Notes: generated from the letters alone by a model not told the origin. A stretch of DNA of 64,000 nt from Bathynomus jamesi (GCA_023014485.1 JAJOZX010002359.1:317501-381500); one strand, 5' to 3'; shown: positions 1-10,466, counted from the first letter of the stretch. Program-made: numbers and translations.

Positions 1-85
1 AATTATTTCAAGACTTTTCGTGTATTCAGAAGTACACCTCGTCAGCGAGGTGTACTTCTGAATACACGAAAGGCCTTGGAATAAT
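1..85. repeat. Head-to-head hammerhead-like palindrome (Penelope-derived)
   Basis: A 26-bp perfect inverted repeat (16-41 against 46-71) has a 4-nt loop. Its arms match the stem II/GAAA region of the hammerhead-like motifs beside the Penelope copies at 8.6, 28.1 and 33.2 kb. The minus strand reads CTGACGAG, a GTGTA/TACAC stem, then GAAA. The plus strand keeps GAAAGGCCTTGGAAT but has lost CTGA. It looks like two half-motifs fused in opposite orientation. Activity is doubtful because the flanks that should form stem I do not pair. Confidence 0.6.
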
Positions 86-107
86 TTTTCTTTTTCCTTG
101 GGGTTCA

Positions 108-111
<4 letters not shown>

Positions 112-184
<73 letters not shown>
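112..184. repeat. (TA)n(TG)n microsatellite
   Basis: An uninterrupted TA run passes directly into a TG run. The 185-598 stretch that follows is AT-rich and shows no gene. It contains a short CTAACCTAACC-like run near 328-345. Confidence 0.95.
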
Positions 185-598
185 ACGTAATACTATAAAC
201 TTTAGCGGTCACCATTTTAAAAGGTAAAAAGTAAAAAAATTGAAAGTATATAAGGTTTAGAGACCACCTGATAAAATGTAGCACGCCGACACAATACTAC
301 TATGAATACAGAGTATAGTTATCTAATCTAACCTAACCGAACCTATACACATAGGCGCAATAGAACTTCAACAAATGAGGCGTGTTCATGACAGCGATAT
401 ATGCGGTTAATAATAAGATGAAGCCAAGAACATTAATGGTAGACCATTATAATGAGCATTTATATTCTGTATTATTCTTTACAATTTTTCTCAATTGTAA
501 ACATACAGCAAATATTTCGTTCTTAGAGAAAACCGAATAATAAATTATTTTTCTCAAGTGTGGAAATACAGCAAATATATTTAATTCTCAGAAAAAAA

Positions 599-1206
599 GG
601 GTCTTTTCCGTTTGAGGGCTAGCGGCGAATTTTAATGAAAATTGGTATACTAATGTAGTTTTGGTCACTGATTTCAAAAATAACTTTCTTTTTTTGGAGA
701 AATGAAGAATAAACATGTTAGAGCACTTTAAATAATTAATATGTGTTTTGATTAGCTTAAACTAGTTACAGAGGATTGTGTTAAATTTAGCAAGAGTCAC
801 AAACTGCTACTGTTTATGAAAAAGTGCTCTAAGTGTGGGAAAGTGTGTTCCTTTGATAAAAATACCCAGTTCTTTCGTTGCCAAAAGCGTTGGTCAAACG
901 GTAAAAAGTGCAACTTTACGAAGAATACGTTCTTTGAAGGATCCCGGCAGATCTGTAAAAGTAGCAGAAAAAATCAAGAATTAATGCCCAGTTAGGTCAA
1001 TTGAATGGCCGGTTAGGTCAACTGTACGCTCTTGACGATTGGTTAGGTTAAGTCATGATATTTTCTTTTAATTATTCAAAGTGCTCTAACATGTTTGTTT
1101 TTCATTTCTCCAAAAAAAGAGTTATTTTTTAAATCAGTGACCAAAACTACATTAGTATAACGATTTTCATTAAAATTCGCTGCTAGCCCCCAAACGGTAA
1201 AGATCC
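599..1206. mobile_element. Merlin-like non-autonomous element with ~125-bp TIRs
   Basis: The left end (599-730) and the right end (1077-1206) are inverted copies. They share CCGTTTG, GGGCTAGC and a long tract around GCGAATTTTAATGAAAAT, ending near CATGTTAGAGCACTTT. The interior keeps only the N-terminal part of a transposase gene, so this is an internally deleted derivative. Placement in the Merlin/IS1595 group rests on that fragment. The flanks are A-rich and no clear target duplication is visible. Confidence 0.7.
756..995 (+). pseudogene. Merlin/ISXO2-like transposase, N-terminal fragment
   Basis: An open frame of about 80 codons (internal ATG at 816, stop at 993) encodes a zinc-ribbon pattern. 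There are CSKCGK and C22/C32-type cysteines, a TQFFRC strand, then KNTFFEGSRQ. This matches the N-terminal region of IS1595/ISXO2 and Merlin transposases, where CxxCG...C...C is followed by a TFFE.S motif. The DDE catalytic domain is missing, because the frame ends shortly after the zinc ribbon and the right TIR begins about 80 bp later. It is non-functional as a transposase. Family recognition is by motif only. Confidence 0.6.
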
Positions 1207-2140
1207 AAAAACACAAATAAAACTTTATTTCAATTCCTTTCATCACACAAGTCAATTTCCTTTTTAACCGTTTCGCTGGTTTGTACGTATTTGTACGCGG
1301 CGGCTACGGTTAGGTGACCTTACGTTATGTGCAAAATGAACATTGAAGGCGTTAAAACCGAATACTACCTGACAATTGTCCCATCGGCTGATGTTGAACA
1401 GCTTTAATCATCTTTTATGGTTTATATTTTTAAATAATTTGAAATGTACACAAGTTAACCTTTAAAAAGAAACTTAATTATGGGGCTTGGTAGCTCACCG
1501 TCCCCATCAAGGTTTTAGAATTCAAAAAGCGTCAAATGGTATTCGCCTGATACCTTACTCGTCGATCTCTGAAACCATCTTAAAAACCTTTTATCTTTTA
1601 TACTTCAAAATCTGTTGAACTGTACACAAACTAAGCTTCATTAACGTTCAATTTATAGGACTCGCTACATTGCAATACTGTCAAATGCTCTTTTCCCGCG
1701 ACACCTGTCGGGTGAAGTTGATCGGTTTTAATGACCTTTTATGGTAGAAGTGAATTTCCAAATAAATATATACACCAATGTAACTCCTTAACTTAATTAA
1801 TTTATTTCTCTCATGATAAAAGAGCTTACTCTCATTCGAATATAAACTCAAATATACTAATATATATACTATTGAAAAAGTACATATTGTGAGGGGTTTG
1901 AATGGAACACAGGTACCCTCTCATAAATTATTTTCGCTGTTTAAAGCCTCCTACCACTGGCACAATTTTTCACTTTTTGACCTATATTGAAGAATATTCC
2001 CTTTATACGAGACTTACTCTACATTTAGGTTTTTTGATGGCATACTGTAAATCTTTATTAACGTATAATATTTCATTTAATAATGTATTTAATATGTATT
2101 AGGAAAATTAATTAAGTACAACAATATATTCAGAAGAAAA
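1207..2140. other. AT-rich DNA without recognisable gene
   Basis: No long open frame, RNA gene or transposon end is recognised here. It lies between the Merlin-like element and the first base of the IR-1 left arm. Confidence 0.6.
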
Positions 2141-2225
2141 AATTAGAGGCATAATAAATGTGCTAAAATTCAATTCATTTTTTCATTGTTCCTTATCACA
2201 TCAAGAGGGAAGAAATTTTCAATAT

Positions 2226-3321
2226 CACCTTCCATTCAAACTTGGCCAGTTTTCGCCTTGATTCTAATGAGTTTAAGATAAACTTTTGACGGTTGTCATA
2301 GCCTATTCTTTCATGACATGCCTTTGTTACTAGGTTCACTGCCCTTTCCACACTTTGACTGTGGCATGAAAAAGAAGCTATCTCCAGTGGCTTACATCGA
2401 GCCTGTAGTAGCTCATCGTCGTCGCTAAAATTGTTTAGCAGCGGGGTGGAGGAGTAATGATCTCATTTTGACAATCAATCATCTCGGTGTAGTCAGTAGA
2501 TTGGAAATTGAGGGTTCGAGGTAACTCAAAGTTTCTGGTATCTGAATATCCTGTTCTTGAAAGGATGATTTTCTGAATAGCTTGCTCCCTAATTTCTAGT
2601 CTCTTGTCAGTTACCATTGATATGAGTATATTTTATGGGTGGGCAAAGTAGGCGTTATTCTTTAATACTGGTTCTATGAGTGATCTATGTTGTTCATCTA
2701 AATTTGGAAGCAAGCACATTAAATGCCAAAAGTTATAGGCATCATCAGTTGCATTAGGATGAGATTTTATCCAAAACCACTATGGAGCAGAGAATTGCAT
2801 AATAATCTTGACTATATCTTAAAGGTTTTTATCGGGATTTGGCGTTGAGATATATAATTAGAGGACCCTGTTGGCTAGAGTTAACCAGCGAGCATGGTGA
2901 AGGGTACCTGGGGATCGAGTGGACAGATCTTGAGAAGTGTCTCCAGTTTGCACTGCCAGACACATATCATAGAGATATCTTTGATCACTGCTTAGCTCCT
3001 TCACAACATTTGCTGGAATTTCTTTAATGTTTCCCTTTACGCAAGAATAGTTGACTACCTCCAATTTTGTTAAATCTGTTTTCAGTTTATTCCCATTTGT
3101 ACCCACAAAAGTAATTGGACCTGTTGTTTTACCATCAATGGCTTTGTAGACGTGCATAAAAGGCAGCTCATTCAAATGCAAGAGGCACACCAACCACTGC
3201 ACTGGTCTCTTAAGATGAATTCCAACCAGTTTTATGGCTCCACCAAATTTTCCTGTATTTAGAGGAGTACCATCACACAGTAAAGCTTTGATAGTATCTG
3301 TGCTGTTCGAGTCTATAATAA
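2226..3321 (-). pseudogene. A1: DDE transposase-like gene, C-terminal half
   Basis: Read on the minus strand, this is the second half of gene A, separated from its first half (6,697-7,757) by element E1. Visible motifs in order are CDGTPLNTG (second acidic residue), CLLHLNELP (CxxH), HHARWLTLANR, FAHP.NILIS and CHNQSVERAVNLV (candidate catalytic Glu). Four in-frame TAA/TAG stops interrupt it: after NRVL, after DKNL, after SAP and within HP.NIL. The same stops occur in A2. Compared with A2, a deletion of about 44 bp at about 2,230 removes the C-terminus. The family relation to B and C is clear from shared motifs; assignment to the hAT/P-like RNase-H transposases is inference. Confidence 0.7.
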
Positions 3322-4078
3322 CACTGGTATGCATCAATTTTGCTGTCAAGGGTTTTGTAAGTGATTCTTATAGAGTTTTTCCTGCTGATTTCGAATCTGC
3401 AATCCGTTTTTCTCAATCAGCTCAGGTTATCCGGCTATGGCCTCATAAGTAAAATAGAATTTTTCGTGATTTTGTCAAAGCGGAATTGGAACAGTAACAT
3501 CTATCACCACTTGTTTCACTTGTATAATATCTTTTTTTACTTTTCAGGCATATAGATAAAATATTTCATAATGAATAGAGCGTGTAAAAATGATCCCAAT
3601 AGATTCTGCTACATATGTGGGACGGTTACCATGCCAAATAACCAGTCCCAAATCACTAAATTTGTGAAGACAATGTATAGAGCATACTTTGAAATTAAGC
3701 TAGGGGACCAGGACAAAAATTTCGCCCCTCATATGTGCTGCAAGACGTGCATTGAAAATTTGAGAAGATGGAGCAAAGGCAGAGCGAAATCTTTGCCTTT
3801 TGGAATTCCCATGATTTGGAGAGAAGGAAAGGATCACGTGACAGATTGCTATTTCTGCATGACAAACCTCCAAGGTGGGCTTATAAATTTATCTTTCTTA
3901 AATATTTTGAAATCCTCGTATGAAACTTGACATAATATTCACCATAATGTAATATTCACCATATATAGCATAATATTCACCATAATGGTAATCATCCATT
4001 TACATATACATATTGTTATAGAAAATACATTTACACATACATATTGTTATACAAGTTACATTTACATATAAAATGATT

Positions 4079-4150
4079 GTATATTTTCTTTCTTTTTCAT
4101 TCATATTGTCCCCGAAGGGACAATATGAATGAAAAAGAAAGAAAATATAC
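4079..4150. repeat. 34-bp perfect palindrome in E1 intron 1
   Basis: The arms 4,079-4,112 and 4,117-4,150 are exact reverse complements around a CGAA loop. The same structure lies in the intron of E2 (about 37,061-37,132). Conservation in both copies follows from duplication, so it does not by itself show function. Confidence 0.9.
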
Positions 4151-4567
4151 AGACTCCATCGACCTATTTCATATCTTACAGACCGCAGCCTTCCCTCACG
4201 AGCCGCCACTGTCTGAATGCTTCTTCTATTTCATATGCAAGTTTTATATCCATGTTTCTGTGTTTCTATTTTCAGGAGTTAACACGAAGAATAAACACAT
4301 TGTTGTATACCCTGACATTCCTTCTGCTATGAGACCTGTACCCCATGGTCCTGGAATTCCAATACCCGACCCACCTCAAACCCTGGACTTCGATGATTCT
4401 GATGATGAATCAATGACCAATGCCAATGACCAGTCCCAGTCGTATATACCTCAAAATACCGCTTCAAATGAGCCGAGGCCTCTCAACCAGGCCAAACTTA
4501 ATGATCTTACCAGGGATTTAGGACTTTCCAAATTAGCTGCCGAGATCTTGGGCTCACGACTTCGAGA

Positions 4568-5136
4568 CAGGGCCGGATTTACTTGCTTGTGGGCCCTAGG
4601 CCAAACCTTATCAGTGCCCACCCCAAAAAAATATTATATATATATATATATATCGTAATATTGTAATGTAAAAAAAAAAGAATTACAACATAATGTAACA
4701 CATCAATAATTTTATTCAAATTAGTTTTATATCATGTACAACTTATTCTTACACAAAGGAATAATGGAAAAAAATACAGTCAAATTGAAGCATAATAAAT
4801 TTTGCAATAAGAATTACAACATAATGTAATACATTACACATTAATAATTTTTAATCAAATTAGTTCCATATCAAGTACATCAAAGTAAATCAAGTTCCAT
4901 ATCATGTACATCTTACACATAGGAATAATGGAAAAATACAATGAAACTGAAGCATAATAAATTTTGCAAGCACAACTAGGTGAAGTTCAAAATGACTTTT
5001 TCCTGCTTTTTTCTATGGCAAATTTGTCAATGATACTGTTTGTGTCAAGGGATTGTAGGAGGTCCCCAGTGGGCCCCCAGTTACTGGTGGGCCCTAGGCC
5101 AATGGCCTATGTTGCCTATTGGAAAATCCGGCCCTG
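4568..5136. mobile_element. hAT-type MITE with 8-bp TSD
   Basis: The ends read CAGGGCCGGATTT in inverted orientation, and both subtermini carry GGGCCCTAGGCC. The flanking duplication CTTCGAGA is exact (4,560-4,567 and 5,137-5,144). E2 at about 36,640-36,650 has the uninterrupted site. There is no coding capacity, and the interior is AT-rich with a short (TA)n. CAGGG ends and an 8-bp duplication are typical of hAT elements. Confidence 0.9.
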
Positions 5137-6696
5137 CTTCGAGAGGACAACTTGCTGGCTCCGGGAACAACATTCTCCTGGTATAGGAAACGAGAGGAAG
5201 AATTCCGCAAGTTTTTTGCAGTGCACAAAAATACCTCTTCCTTAGTGTACTGTTGCAATGTTGAAGGGCTAATCGAATCCTTGGGCCTGCCATATAACGC
5301 ATCAGAATGGAGGCTATTTATAGACTCGTCTAAACGGAGTTTGAAAGCAGTACTTCTCAACATTGGGAATAGGGTTGCATCAGTCCCTGTAGCACATTCC
5401 GTACAACTTACTGAGAGCTACGATAACATGAAAATTTTACTGGATGCTCTCGTATACGACCAACATAACTGGAGGATCTGTGGAGATTTGAAGGTAATTA
5501 ATATCATAAGTAAACTATTGCTATTGACTATGTTGTTTTTCCAAAGGTTATTTGAGAGCGTATAAGAACACTTAACTTCCCCACAGAAGTGATACAGTCC
5601 AATGCATAGATTTTTTTATCTGATAGAACAAATTCTCTAAATTCTTTAAATATTTTCATTTTTTTTCAGATTGTGGCATTTGTATTGGGAATGCAAGGGG
5701 GATACACGAAATACCCATGTTTCCTCTGCAAATGGGATAGCCGAGCGGATGAGAAGCACTATGCACAGCGTGAATGGGCATCCAGAGAGAATTTTGAACC
5801 TGGGTGGGTCGCATAATGTCGTTTCAGTGCCCCTTGTACCACCCACAAAAATTTTGCTCCCACCACTTCATATTAAGCTTGGCTTGATGAAAAATTTCAT
5901 CAAATCAATGAATAAGGAGGGTTCAGCATTCCGATATCTCGAGAGTAAATTTCCTCATATATCTGATGCTAAACTAAATGCTGGGGTTTTTGATGGTCCT
6001 CAAATTCGAACTTTGATCAAGGATACTCAGTTCGAAAACGCAATGACTCCAACTGAGAAGAGTGCCTGGCAGGCATTCAAATCAGTTGTCACTGATTTTC
6101 TTGGCAAGCGTAGAAGTCCAGAATACGAGTCCGTTGTCGAAAACTTGATGGAAGCTTTCAAAGCTCATGGGTCGCGCATGTCCATAAAAATGCACTTTTT
6201 GTGGTCCCACTTGGACTATTTTCCTGAAAATTGCGGGGATTATAGTGAGAAACAGGGTGAACGATTTCACCAAGATATCAAAATAATGGAAGAGAGGTAC
6301 CAGGGAAACTGGGATATCAATATGCTGGCGGACTATTGCTGGTGTTTGAAGCGAGACGTGCCCGAAGAAAAACACAGACGGAAAGCCGAAAAAACTTCAT
6401 TCCTTCCTCAATAAACTTTTTTCCATATTCATTGTATGAATAAAAGTATTTATTCATACAATGTTTTCATTTTTCACGAGTGTTCTTATAATATTACTCG
6501 TATCTACAGTGTTTAAGCTAAAAAAATCAATAAATTTGGGGATAAAATTGGACTTATAATAAATGGCCAATAGCGAAAAAACCTGACCTGATTGAGGAAA
6601 ACCAATGTCATTTTCGAATTCAGCATGGTCGAATTATATAATATGAGTTGAAAAAACTCTCACAGCAGACAAAACAATTTCATATGTATACCAGTG

Positions 6697-7757
6697 TAAT
6701 AGTTATCAACTCTTCTGCTATGCAGCGAGCAGTTCCATTATCTGGTTTGGCATCATCTACATAGATGCTTCTAGGTTCTTTCACAATAACATAGTGTTCT
6801 TCTTTTATCTTTCCACTTTTAGTTAATGTATTATCTTTCCTTCCATCAAATCCAAGGCGCTCCATCTTCAGATTTTCGGATTTGGACCTAAAAGTATTTG
6901 TTTCACCCATTCGATTTCTTTCTCTTTCTAATTTCTTTCTGTCAAGCATGTTGGTGTGGTTAAGGATCCCCATATCTTTTAAAGCTGCATTTACTATTGC
7001 AGCTACAACTCTACAACTTACACGATAACGATCTGCTGTTAATGCTAGGTTTTTAAAGGAGTGCCTGTTCTGAATATTCTCAGTCAATTCTAAATCGGCC
7101 TCATAATCTACATCCTGACTCTCTGAATCTACATCCATGTCTTCTTCGGTATTTTCTATAAATTTCGATGGTAAAACATTGGTGACTTCAGTCATTTCTT
7201 CTTGTGCTTTTAGTTAACGGTTTTGTGCTTCTTGGGTTCTTGCTAAAGATCTCTTCTTTGTTGAACTAGCTATGCGATCAATTGGTCCTAACTGATTTTT
7301 TCTTTGTTTTTGACCCACAAAAGACTCCCATTCTGCCATTGGTATTTTATCCTAACACCTGCAAGATTTTCTATCAATTCCCTTATCATAGCATTCACAA
7401 GAAGATATTTCAAACATTTCATCATACTGAGCTACTTTTAAGACAAAACTTTCACTTCTTCGATGTAACAGCACCTTGTTAAATTTTGAGGTTTCTTCTA
7501 TTAGTCGACTGACCTTAAGATAGATACCTTTGGTTTTTAATCGTAGGGAAAGAAAATTTCATCCAAATGTCTTCAATATCTTTTACAACAACCCTGTAAC
7601 AATCATTAGCAGTTGCTGATCCTTTTGATTTAGCTTCTTCACGATGGCGCACAAAAAGGTAGTGTCTCACAACATCTGCTTTTGAAGGAGTCATGGCTGC
7701 TGGGAATTCCGTAGGATATCCAAAGGCTGCATTTGAAGACTTGCTTCTAGTAGTCAT
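6697..7757 (-). pseudogene. A1: DDE transposase-like gene, N-terminal half
   Basis: On the minus strand the gene starts MTTRSKSSNAAFGYPTEF and contains WMKFSFPT. After two in-frame stops it continues as an acidic linker, then NRHSFKNLALTADRYRVS, a lysine/arginine-rich helix, and LGFDGRKDNTL (candidate first catalytic Asp), KIKEEHYVIVKEP and AEELITIT. Element E1 interrupts it directly after that. A one-base insertion near 7,540 (CCAAAAA tract) shifts the frame relative to A2. The stops near RKSCRC and AQNR are shared with A2, so the gene was dead before the inverted duplication. Confidence 0.7.
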
Positions 7758-8380
7758 AGTTTATACTGAGAAGTAAAATCAAATTATATGTAATTTATAA
7801 TTTATGATAATTCAAATTATAATTAAAGCAGATGCAAATTATTTCTATTTATCTGAAAAATTATTTCTACCTATCTGAAACATAAAAATATCAAGCATTA
7901 AACAAACAACTTATCATGTAACATATAACAACATTAAACATATGCAAATATGAAGGTAAAAAAGGGAGGAGGGGCATGTGATAGGAGTAGTAGGGTAGCA
8001 CATGCTTGAGTTTTTAATATTTTGTTAAAGTGATAAAAAAACCTTCTCACATAGTGTACATTTTAAGAAATAATATTTTTTCCCATTTAAATATATGCAA
8101 AAATGAGGGTAAAAAAAGGAGGGGGTATGTGGTAGGGGTAGCATGGGTAGCACATGCTTAATATTGAATGCCTGGCTAACTGAATGCTGGTCAGGTTAAT
8201 TGAATGCCCGGTTAGTCAGCTGTACGCCCTTGACGATTGGTTATGTTAAACAGTGATATTTATCACGACTTAGCCTCACATGAATTCCCTCAACATTTTA
8301 GGGATTTCATGAAATCCCTGGTTACACAGATTCTATATAACATATACATGATGCAAATCCACAAGGATAAAGAAAAATTA
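7758..8380. other. AT-rich spacer, no gene
   Basis: This non-coding DNA is mirrored at 33,420-34,034. It contains a short module (about 8,205-8,262: GTACGCCCTTGACGATTGGT) that also occurs at 985-1,050 inside the Merlin-like element. No TIR for element A was found. Confidence 0.6.
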
Positions 8381-8384
8381 TTCG

Positions 8385-8450
8385 AAGGCTTTCGTATATT
8401 CACCAATACACCTCGTCAGGGAAGTATATTGCTGAATACATGAAAGGACT
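8385..8450 (-). ncRNA. Degenerate hammerhead-like motif pair
   Basis: The minus strand reads CTGACGAG, a six-pair stem (GTGTAT with ATATAC), then GAAA and GCCTTCGAAT. The flank opposite contains CTGAATACATGAAAGGAC in the inverted sense, so this is another head-to-head pair like 1-85. The putative stem I flanks do not pair. It is mirrored at about 33,345-33,415. Confidence 0.45.
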
Positions 8451-8523
8451 TTGAATAATTTTTTTCTTTTTCTTTGTGGTCTTGTATCATTTATTCATCA
8501 CGTGTTTAAGTGTGAAATTTATC

Positions 8524-8525
<2 letters not shown>

Positions 8526-8576
<51 letters not shown>

Positions 8577-8584
8577 ATATATAT
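8526..8584. repeat. (TA)n microsatellite
   Basis: A TA tract with one interruption separates the two hammerhead-like motifs 3' of Penelope copy P1. Confidence 0.95.
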
Positions 8585-8613
8585 GCTGCAACCCGACAAG
8601 GAAAAAGAAAACG

Positions 8614-8659
8614 ATTCCAAGGCCTTTCTTGTATTCAGAGCTACACCTCGTCAGGGAAT
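8614..8659 (-). ncRNA. Candidate hammerhead ribozyme, Penelope copy P1
   Basis: The minus strand in order is ATTCC (stem I), CTGACGAG (core), GTGTA-loop-TACA (stem II), GAAA (core), GGCCTT (short palindromic stem III with the cleavage U), GGAAT (stem I). It begins 68 nt after the P1 stop codon, the same spacing as at P2 and P3. Hammerhead ribozymes are known from Penelope-like elements. One extra G between CTGACGA and stem II, and an A next to GAAA in this copy, are deviations. Confidence 0.55.
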
Positions 8660-8726
8660 AAAGACAGAAGGCAAGGTGCCAATAAACATATAGAACGTAG
8701 CGGAAACCAAAGCAATTAGCACATAC

Positions 8727-9668
8727 TTAACAAGAGTTAGTGAGAGGCAAAAGGAATTTTAACAGGATATTGTCAATCTTATTCATTCCTGCACTGTTAT
8801 TGAAATTGTTTTTAAAATGAATAAATGCACATTCTAGAATATTTCTTTCTATTATATCTCTGTTTTTAACAAGCGCTTTAGAACTATCCCACTTGATGCT
8901 GTGATTACATCTATACATATGGTTAAACAAAGCATTGGAATTATTAGCTGTTCTACACGCATATTTATGCTGTTTTACCCTAATATCTAACGTTTTACCC
9001 GTTTCGCCTATATATACTGAGTTACATCGTGTACATCCAATCGAATACACACATCCAGCACCATTTTCCGGGTTATTCTTTATTAGGCATGATTTAACAG
9101 TATTATTATACTTAAAGACTATATTGATGCCAATTGCTTTAAGTAAAGTCGGGAGATATTGAAAATTAACATGGTAAGGTAGGCTAAGGATATTTTTACG
9201 CTCAAATTCCTTTGCAGTTACATTATTATAATACCTATTCTTGGCTTTCCTAAGAGAGTTATCTAAAAATAAAATAGGATAACATAATTTAGTACCAATA
9301 TTCATGATATTGCATAACTCGGAATCTAAAAATTCAGGACTGACAACTCTCAATGCTCTAAGAAACATAGCAGAGAAAATAGAGGATTTAATCGAGGGAT
9401 GATGGTCAGAATAAAAATGCACGTAAGAGTTATTATTAGTAGGCTTGCGATAGACTTCAAATTTGAACTGATTAGAGCATCTCCAAATTTTTAGATCCAG
9501 AAAAGATAGGCTTCCATCATTTTCTTTTTGAACTGTGAACATAATAGGTGGGACTAAATTGTTGAGCCTACCAAGAAATAAGTCAACATCCAAATTATTA
9601 GGCCAAAGGTATAAAATATCATCTATATACCTGTAGCAAACCAGGTTAAAATTAACAATTGAAGGCAA
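8727..9668 (-). pseudogene. Penelope-like RT / GIY-YIG protein, 5'-truncated (P1)
   Basis: This 313-residue open frame begins inside the reverse transcriptase. YIDD lies at residues 14-17 (RT active site), and SFLDLKI about 40 residues on. A GIY-YIG endonuclease follows: VYSI at 207-210, CTRC at 212-215, YIG at 219-221, R230 and H234. The upstream RT fingers are absent because the copy is truncated at the same point as P2, P3 and the fragment at 9,943, where an inverted partial copy begins. The reading frame is intact from there to the stop. PLE proteins prime reverse transcription and nick DNA via GIY-YIG. This fragment cannot do so alone. Confidence 0.85.
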
Positions 9669-10081
9669 AATTCTACTTTAAAAAAATTCCATATATAAAT
9701 TAGCTAGTTGTACTAACTAATTTATATATGGAATTTTTTGAAAGTAGAATTTTGCCTTCGATTGTTAATTATTAGGCAAATTATTAGGCCAATTATTGTT
9801 AATTATTAGGCCAAAGGCATAAAATATCATCTATATAGTATATACCTGTACCAAACCAGGTTAAAATTAACAATCGAAGGCAAAATTCTACTTTCAAAAA
9901 ATTCCATATATAAATTAGCTAGTTGTACTAGCTAATTTATGTATGGAATTTTTTGAAAGTAGAATTTTGCATTCGATTGTTAATTTTAACCTGGTTTGGT
10001 ACAGGTATATAGATGATATTTTATGCCATTGGCCTAATAATTTGGATGTTGACTTATTTCTTGGTAGCCTCAACAATTTAG
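9661..10081. repeat. Head-to-head Penelope 5' fragments forming palindromes
   Basis: Short pieces around the YIDD codons alternate in orientation: minus at 9,661-9,700, plus at 9,720-9,765, minus at 9,812-9,910, plus at 9,943-10,081. The joints are AT-rich palindromes centred on AGTTGTACT near 9,708 and 9,924. The last piece encodes MEFFESRILHSIVNFNL and YIDDI and breaks off after LNNLV. The equivalent array in the right arm lies at 29,340-32,160 and holds the hAT insertion. Confidence 0.75.
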
Positions 10082-10138
10082 TGAATATATCACGAAAGCG
10101 CTCGGACTTTGTGTTTCCTTTTCCCTGTGGTTGTTTGC

Positions 10139-10150
10139 TTATATATATAT

Positions 10151-10184
<34 letters not shown>
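10139..10184. repeat. (TA)n microsatellite at D1 left junction
   Basis: This TA tract marks where Penelope-type DNA stops and element D begins in this copy. D2 and D3 carry the same tract internally, so D1 has lost its 5' end here. Confidence 0.9.
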
Positions 10185-10466
10185 ATTATGTTCTTTATAT
10201 GCAAATTTATAACAGGTAAGGATGTTGCTATTAAATTAAATTATTAAAATTGTAAGGTATATATCATATGTCTCTTGAAGTTTATTATTTACTTATTCTT
10301 AAATATATTTTTAAAAATTTGGCTATCTTTTTACCCATCAACCACTAACCACTGTAACCAATTTTTTTACTTTATTTATTTTGACTTTGCAATTTTTTAC
10401 TTTAACACTTATATAATTGTGCTTTGGTGCTGAACGGTTAATGCATTAATTTCTCTCATTTTTCAG

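Larger units (their letters stand above)
3571..6414 (+). pseudogene. E1 three-exon transposase-like gene
   Basis: Predicted exons are 3,571-3,874, 4,276-5,493 and 5,670-6,414, with GT-AG introns and an AATAAA overlapping the stop. Exon 1 encodes a cysteine-rich zinc-finger-like region (CYICG, CCKTC, CYFC). Exon 2 carries LFIDSSKRSLKAVLL and ends in ICGDLK. Exon 3 has YPCFLCKWDSR, PPLHIKLGLMKNF and GDYSEKQGERFHQD. The conserved D, D, CxxC, H and E positions suggest an RNase-H-like DDE nuclease. I recognise the protein as a widespread uncharacterised arthropod/cnidarian family, not by a gene name. Two lesions are visible: a hAT MITE splits exon 2, and a 4-bp duplication (GGGTGGGT) near 5,803 shifts exon 3. 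Confidence 0.65.
3322..6696 (+). mobile_element. Element E1 (CACTG-TIR DNA transposon) inserted in A1
   Basis: The ends read CACTGGTATGCAT (left) and the inverse of CACTGGTATACAT (right). They are flanked by TAA on the plus strand (3,319-3,321 and 6,697-6,699), a 3-bp target duplication. Removing the element and one TTA rejoins A in frame. The length is 3,375 bp, about 2.8 kb without the nested MITE, equal to E2. CACTG ends with a 3-bp duplication resemble the CACTA/EnSpm (CMC) group. This classification is inference. Confidence 0.75.

Noticed and set aside
599..1206. 8-bp target duplication for the Merlin-like element
   Set aside because: Flanks are A-runs (GAAAAAAA and AAAACACA) that do not match convincingly.
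2839..3027. Plus-strand frames opposite A1 (for example 2,839-3,027 and 3,234-3,452)
   Set aside because: They are shadows of the minus-strand A gene, repeated as such in A2.
4077..4658. 193-residue frame running through E1 intron 1 hairpin and the MITE
   Set aside because: Splice signals at 3,875/4,275 and comparison with E2 show that only the 4,276 onward part is exon; the rest is intron and MITE.
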